DNA from: Ettlia oleoabundans
Taxonomy: Eukaryota > Chlorophyta > Chlorophyceae > Chlamydomonadales
NCBI GenBank assembly: GCA_019693395.1
Contig: JAAMXP010002933.1
Location: 1-11,948 of the forward strand
Direction of reading: 5' to 3'
DNA: 11,948 nt
The position numbers and the translations under genes are program-made. Under the pieces are notes generated by a model. That model did no database searches. It was not told the DNA's origin and saw nothing but the letters and a program-made list of their open reading frames with translations. Of the stretch, positions 8,938 to 11,948 are shown one piece after another. Numbering within the stretch: position 1 is the stretch's first letter; each line of letters begins with the position of its first letter.

Positions 8938-10003
8938 TCACCGGCCTCCCTGATCTGCCAGCCGCCGCAGGTGTGTGAATGCCTTCTTCTTAATCCATTC
9001 CTTGCCGCAAGGCACATATGCCATAATCTGGGGCTCAAACACCAACGCGCTGCAGGCAGGCAGCGAAAAAAATACATATAACACGTGAGCCAGAAAAGAT
9101 GGTAGAGCAAAAAGGCAGGCTGTGAGCCCGAAAACCCATAGCTTCGCGTCACAGCGTGCAAGCCATGCAGGCAAGGCTGCTGCAGCTCCTGCTGGAGCTA
9201 GTGCTGGTGCTGCTGCTGTTCCCCAACCCGGTTTCGGCCGCGCAAACGGTCTCCTTATTACCAAAGGCGGCAACCTAGAAAGATCAATCCCCTCCACTGT
9301 ACCTGAGGTCTGGCATGTTGTCTACCCAGCTGTACAAATCCCCAATGTCATAAGTGATGCTGCGCAGCTGCGGGTTGAGTTCTCGCAAGCGCCGCTCAAA
9401 ATCGGCACAGATGCCGTCTATAGCCTTGTCCACTCCGTCATAGTCCTTGAATGTGCGGCTGGCCTTGTTCGGCGTGGGCTGCATGAGCACGATTGTGTGC
9501 TTGTCCGCCTGTGCACAAGGACGGAGGGCAGGCAGGCAGATTGGGACAAGAGAGCGAGAGAGCTATAACGATCCCCGACCGTGCCGCCTCGTCAGTTCTT
9601 GGGACGAGTAGCGAGTAGCGGAACTGGTTCAAAAAGACATACAACAGCCAGACGAAGGAAACTAATTTGTAGTGGTGTTGCAGGTGATAGACAGTAAGCG
9701 AGAGAAACAACCCAGGCATCCACGTCCCAAAGGCTTTCACCGCATCCGGACAGCAGCAATTTGCAAGGCAGCGACGCGGCTGCTGGCGGCAGGAGCTTGC
9801 GAGCTAGGGCGGCTGCTCCTGGCCCAGGTCTGTCCTCCTATTTTGGAACACGGTTTTCATGGTCTTGCGGCACTGGCGAGGGCCCAGTTCACCGTGAAGA
9901 AGCAAGGAGCAGAAGAAGAGGGAGGGGTGCCGTGCAGCTCAAATTCACCGCGGACGAATCCGGGTGTCATCAACAATGCGTGCACCTGAGCCCGCCTCAC
10001 CAT
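8938..10003 (-). CDS. ERH: Enhancer of rudimentary homolog (ERH), complete, 3 exons
   Basis: Exons on the minus strand: 10003-10001 (ATG only), 9508-9303, 9049-8938; 321 nt, 106 residues plus TGA, against 104 in human ERH. Exon 2 starts ADKHTIVLMQPTPNKASRTF and contains the ERH features SRTFKDYDGVDKAIDGIC, SITYDI and LYSWVDNMPDL. Exon 3 gives SALVFEPQIMAYVPCGKEW, then IKKKAFTHLRRLA. This is the whole single-domain fold. ERH is a small, highly conserved nuclear dimer that binds partner proteins in RNA processing and transcription control in animals and yeast; the algal role is inferred from homology. Exon 2 has no ATG near its start but a strong pyrimidine-rich acceptor at 9509-9510. The nearest suitable upstream start is CACCATG followed at once by a GTGAGG donor, so the 492-nt first intron would split the start codon from the rest. 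The body of the gene is certain; the ATG-only exon is very likely but inferred. Confidence 0.94.
9509..10000 (-). other. ERH: First intron of ERH, directly after the start codon
   Basis: The donor is GTGAGG right after ATG; the acceptor CACAG lies before GCGGAC and is preceded by a long pyrimidine tract. Open frames inside (9438-9740 minus, 9672-9989 plus) look like chance. First introns this close to the ATG often carry expression-enhancing signals, but none is recognisable here. Confidence 0.75.
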
Positions 10004-10322
10004 GGTGCTGATCGTGGCAGTGGGGATTTCAGCCTAGCGCCCAAGCGTTCCAGGAGTCTTCAGGTTGATTTGAGTGCGTAATGCTGTTTATTCGGCCGGT
10101 ATCGGTTATATTGGTTCGCCCCGGCTGCCAGAAGGCCGAGGGATGTTCAGTGGCGCTGTACTACTTTAGTGTAGTGCTTAAGACTGGAATGCCCTGGCTA
10201 GTGTGCCATTCATCGTGCTCGCTTGATCAGCAGCGCCGTTAGCATTTTTTCATTTTCTTCCGGTGTCCACACAGCTCCTGTGCAGTGGTGCTTGTCCGAG
10301 ATCACCAAGCAATTCCCACAAT
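10004..10322. promoter_or_regulatory. Bidirectional promoter region between ERH and UFD1
   Basis: The ERH and UFD1 start codons face away from each other across about 320 bases, so both promoters and 5' leaders must share this stretch (unless untranslated exons lie farther away). A TATATT at about 10107-10112 and a pyrimidine-rich run at 10244-10262 are the only visible features. Neither is specific enough to be called a promoter element. Confidence 0.55.
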
Positions 10323-11869
10323 ATGTTTGGTGGAATGTTTGGTGGCTTTGGGGGATATGGTGGTGGTCGGTTTGAAGCCAGCTATCGCTGCTACCCGGTG
10401 TCCTTCCTTGACAAGCCAGAGGCGGAACGGGGAGACAAAATTTTCCTGCCTCCCTCTGCCCTTGACCGCTTAGGTGAGCATATTCGATTGAGGGAGCAGC
10501 GGCCATCTCCTTGCGCCCCCTGCACAGGCGCAGGGCCCACTCCTGGCGCCCTTTGGCCACCTGCCACCCCCAACTATGGGGGTCTCACTTGCCTCGGTTC
10601 CCTGCTGTTGATTTGCAGCCCAGCTGCACATTGACTACCCCATGCTGTTTCAAGTGGAGAACCGGCGAGATGGGCGCAGCACCCACTGTGGCGTGCTGGA
10701 GTTTATTGCAGACGAAGGCATGGTGTACATGCCGTACTGGGTGCGTCAAATTGGTGATGCATTTCGCTTGATTGTTGATTCAACAAAAGCAGGACCGCAG
10801 ATCAGGCGTGGCCGCGGCACATGCCGGGGCATATCTGTCATTAGTCAGCAACCAAGTTGAGGCCTAGATTTGTGGCGTGCACGCGGCCACGCTGTGTTGC
10901 CTGCTGTTTGCAGCTGTTACAAGCTTATTCCCTTGCATCATTCATCTATGACTGCCGCTGGCAATTGGTGCGGATGCCACTATTCAATGCTATCTCGTTC
11001 TTGCCCACATGGTTGCTTTCCTTGCATGCCCTTCTTCGCCTGCCACCTGCGGCCCTGCAGATGATGCAAAACCTGCTGCTGCAGGAGGGCGATGTGGTCA
11101 CGCTGCGCTCCGCCACGCTGCAAAAAGGCACCTTTGTCAAGCTACAGCCCCACTCCAAAGACTTTCTTGACATCACCAACCCACGCGCCGTGCTGGAAAC
11201 CACCCTTCGAAACTTCTCCTGCCTCACGGGTGCGAGCTGCTGACTGTAAATCAGCTGGTGACCGTACATTCCTTTCTGCTGATGTGGCTAAGTCGTACTG
11301 CAGCAAGCTGGGGAGGGGGTTAGGAAGCGTGAAGACCAGTACTGTGGTGTACCAAAATTGTTGATTTGTCTTGGGTGTCACCGGCATGGCTGGAATAGGA
11401 GGGAATGGCAGCAATCCAGCTTTAATAGCGATATTGGCACACTGCTGATTGGTGTTTCCATGAATTTGCTGCTGCTATATGTGCATATTGCCTGCAATTG
11501 CTTCCTGCACAGGCAAAAACTTGCGTGCGCAGGTGCAGGGTTTTGGCTGTGCGGCGCCCCCAACCACACCACCACCACCCACCCGGGGCGCGCCGCCCAA
11601 GCAGATGCTTGTTTGTTGGCCAGCTGTTGTCACTATCAGAGTAAATAGCCTCCTAACTACGTGTCCTCTTCTATTTACAGTCCACCGCGATCTTGGCACT
11701 CCATCATGCAAATCTGCAACTTTAATTTAGCATGGCTGATGCCTTGGTTTTGCCAGTTTATGCAGTGGGCGACACCATCCCAATCAACTACAACAACCGA
11801 CGATATTTCATCGACATCATAGAGGCCAAGCCTTCCGATGCCATCTCTGTCATCGAAACCGACTGCAAC
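10323..11869 (+). CDS. UFD1: UFD1, ubiquitin fusion degradation protein 1 (first 4 exons, runs off right edge)
   Basis: Exons: 10323-10473, 10619-10740, 11061-11229, 11766-11869; 546 nt, 182 residues in frame, ending at a phase-0 donor GTGAGT. UFD1 pairs with NPL4 and recruits ubiquitinated substrates to the Cdc48/p97 ATPase, for example in ER-associated degradation and chromatin extraction. After a Gly-rich start ([17 protein letters not shown]) comes the family core: [59 protein letters not shown] (72-91), [13 protein letters not shown], the [12 protein letters not shown] stretch, [12 protein letters not shown] and IETDCN near 177-182. This is the double-psi barrel plus alpha/beta UT3 domain that binds ubiquitin. 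The C-terminal region that binds NPL4 and Cdc48 is beyond the window. The first in-frame ATG at 10323 matches the usual UFD1 start; nothing upstream in frame has an ATG. Third intron: 536 nt, no gene seen in it. Confidence 0.96.
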
Positions 11870-11877
11870 GTGAGTTG

Positions 11878-11910
<33 letters not shown>

Positions 11911-11948
11911 CCCGTGCGTGTGTGTGTGTGCGTGCCCGTGCGTGTGGG
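11870..11948 (+). other. UFD1: Start of UFD1 intron 4, cut by the right edge
   Basis: GTGAGT follows the codon for Asn182 and the rest of the window is GT-rich intron sequence. The next UFD1 exon, normally starting with the acidic and aromatic block after IETDC, lies outside the window. Confidence 0.85.
11878..11946 (+). repeat. GT microsatellite with a 24-bp higher-order period
   Basis: A run of GT dinucleotides begins directly after the UFD1 donor site. It is interrupted twice by CGTGCCCGTGCGTG, at about 11907 and 11931, which gives a 24-base repeat period laid over the GT run. It reaches the window edge, so its full length is not visible. Confidence 0.9.

Noticed and set aside
8524..9081. 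185-codon plus-strand ORF
   Set aside because: It overlaps the certain ERH exon 3 on the other strand and has no protein-like pattern.

Overview
The window looks like nuclear DNA of a green alga (Chlorophyta, possibly a trebouxiophyte; the rank is inference). It is moderately GC-rich. Genes are broken into many short exons (31 to about 600 nt) with GT/AG introns of 43 to about 540 nt, and the proteins are eukaryotic. One gene encodes a plant-type, plastid-targeted HMA1-like metal ATPase. No tRNA, rRNA, CRISPR array, insertion sequence or prokaryotic operon structure was seen.

Layout, left to right: (1) minus strand, 2510 to 293 and on past the left edge: the N-terminal half of an HMA1-type P1B heavy-metal ATPase, five exons, all introns phase 0. 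(2) plus strand, 3344-4550: a tentative five-exon gene for a small, probably mitochondrial protein of unknown function, head to head with HMA1. (3) plus strand, 5132-8049: a complete 12-exon gene for an AlkB-type alkane 1-monooxygenase (442 aa) with all the histidine boxes. (4) minus strand, 10003-8938: a complete three-exon gene for Enhancer of rudimentary homolog (ERH, 106 aa), tail to tail with alkB; its first intron lies directly after the ATG. (5) plus strand, 10323 to beyond the right edge: the first four exons of UFD1, the Cdc48/p97 ubiquitin cofactor, head to head with ERH across about 320 bp.

The splice models were built by hand from GT/AG sites, reading-frame continuity and recognised protein families. 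For alkB, ERH and the visible part of UFD1 and HMA1, exon lengths add up in frame and the joined proteins follow their families without gaps. The genes do not form an obvious pathway: metal transport into the plastid, hydrocarbon or fatty-chain hydroxylation, RNA-linked ERH function and ubiquitin-dependent degradation are separate jobs. The most notable item is the intron-rich eukaryotic alkB, a family known mainly from bacteria. It has unusual histidine-box details, including a second box encoded by a 31-nt microexon. Small repeats (an intronic tandem repeat at the left edge, a 30-31 nt intronic duplication, a TTCCA array and a GT-rich microsatellite at the right edge) make up the rest.
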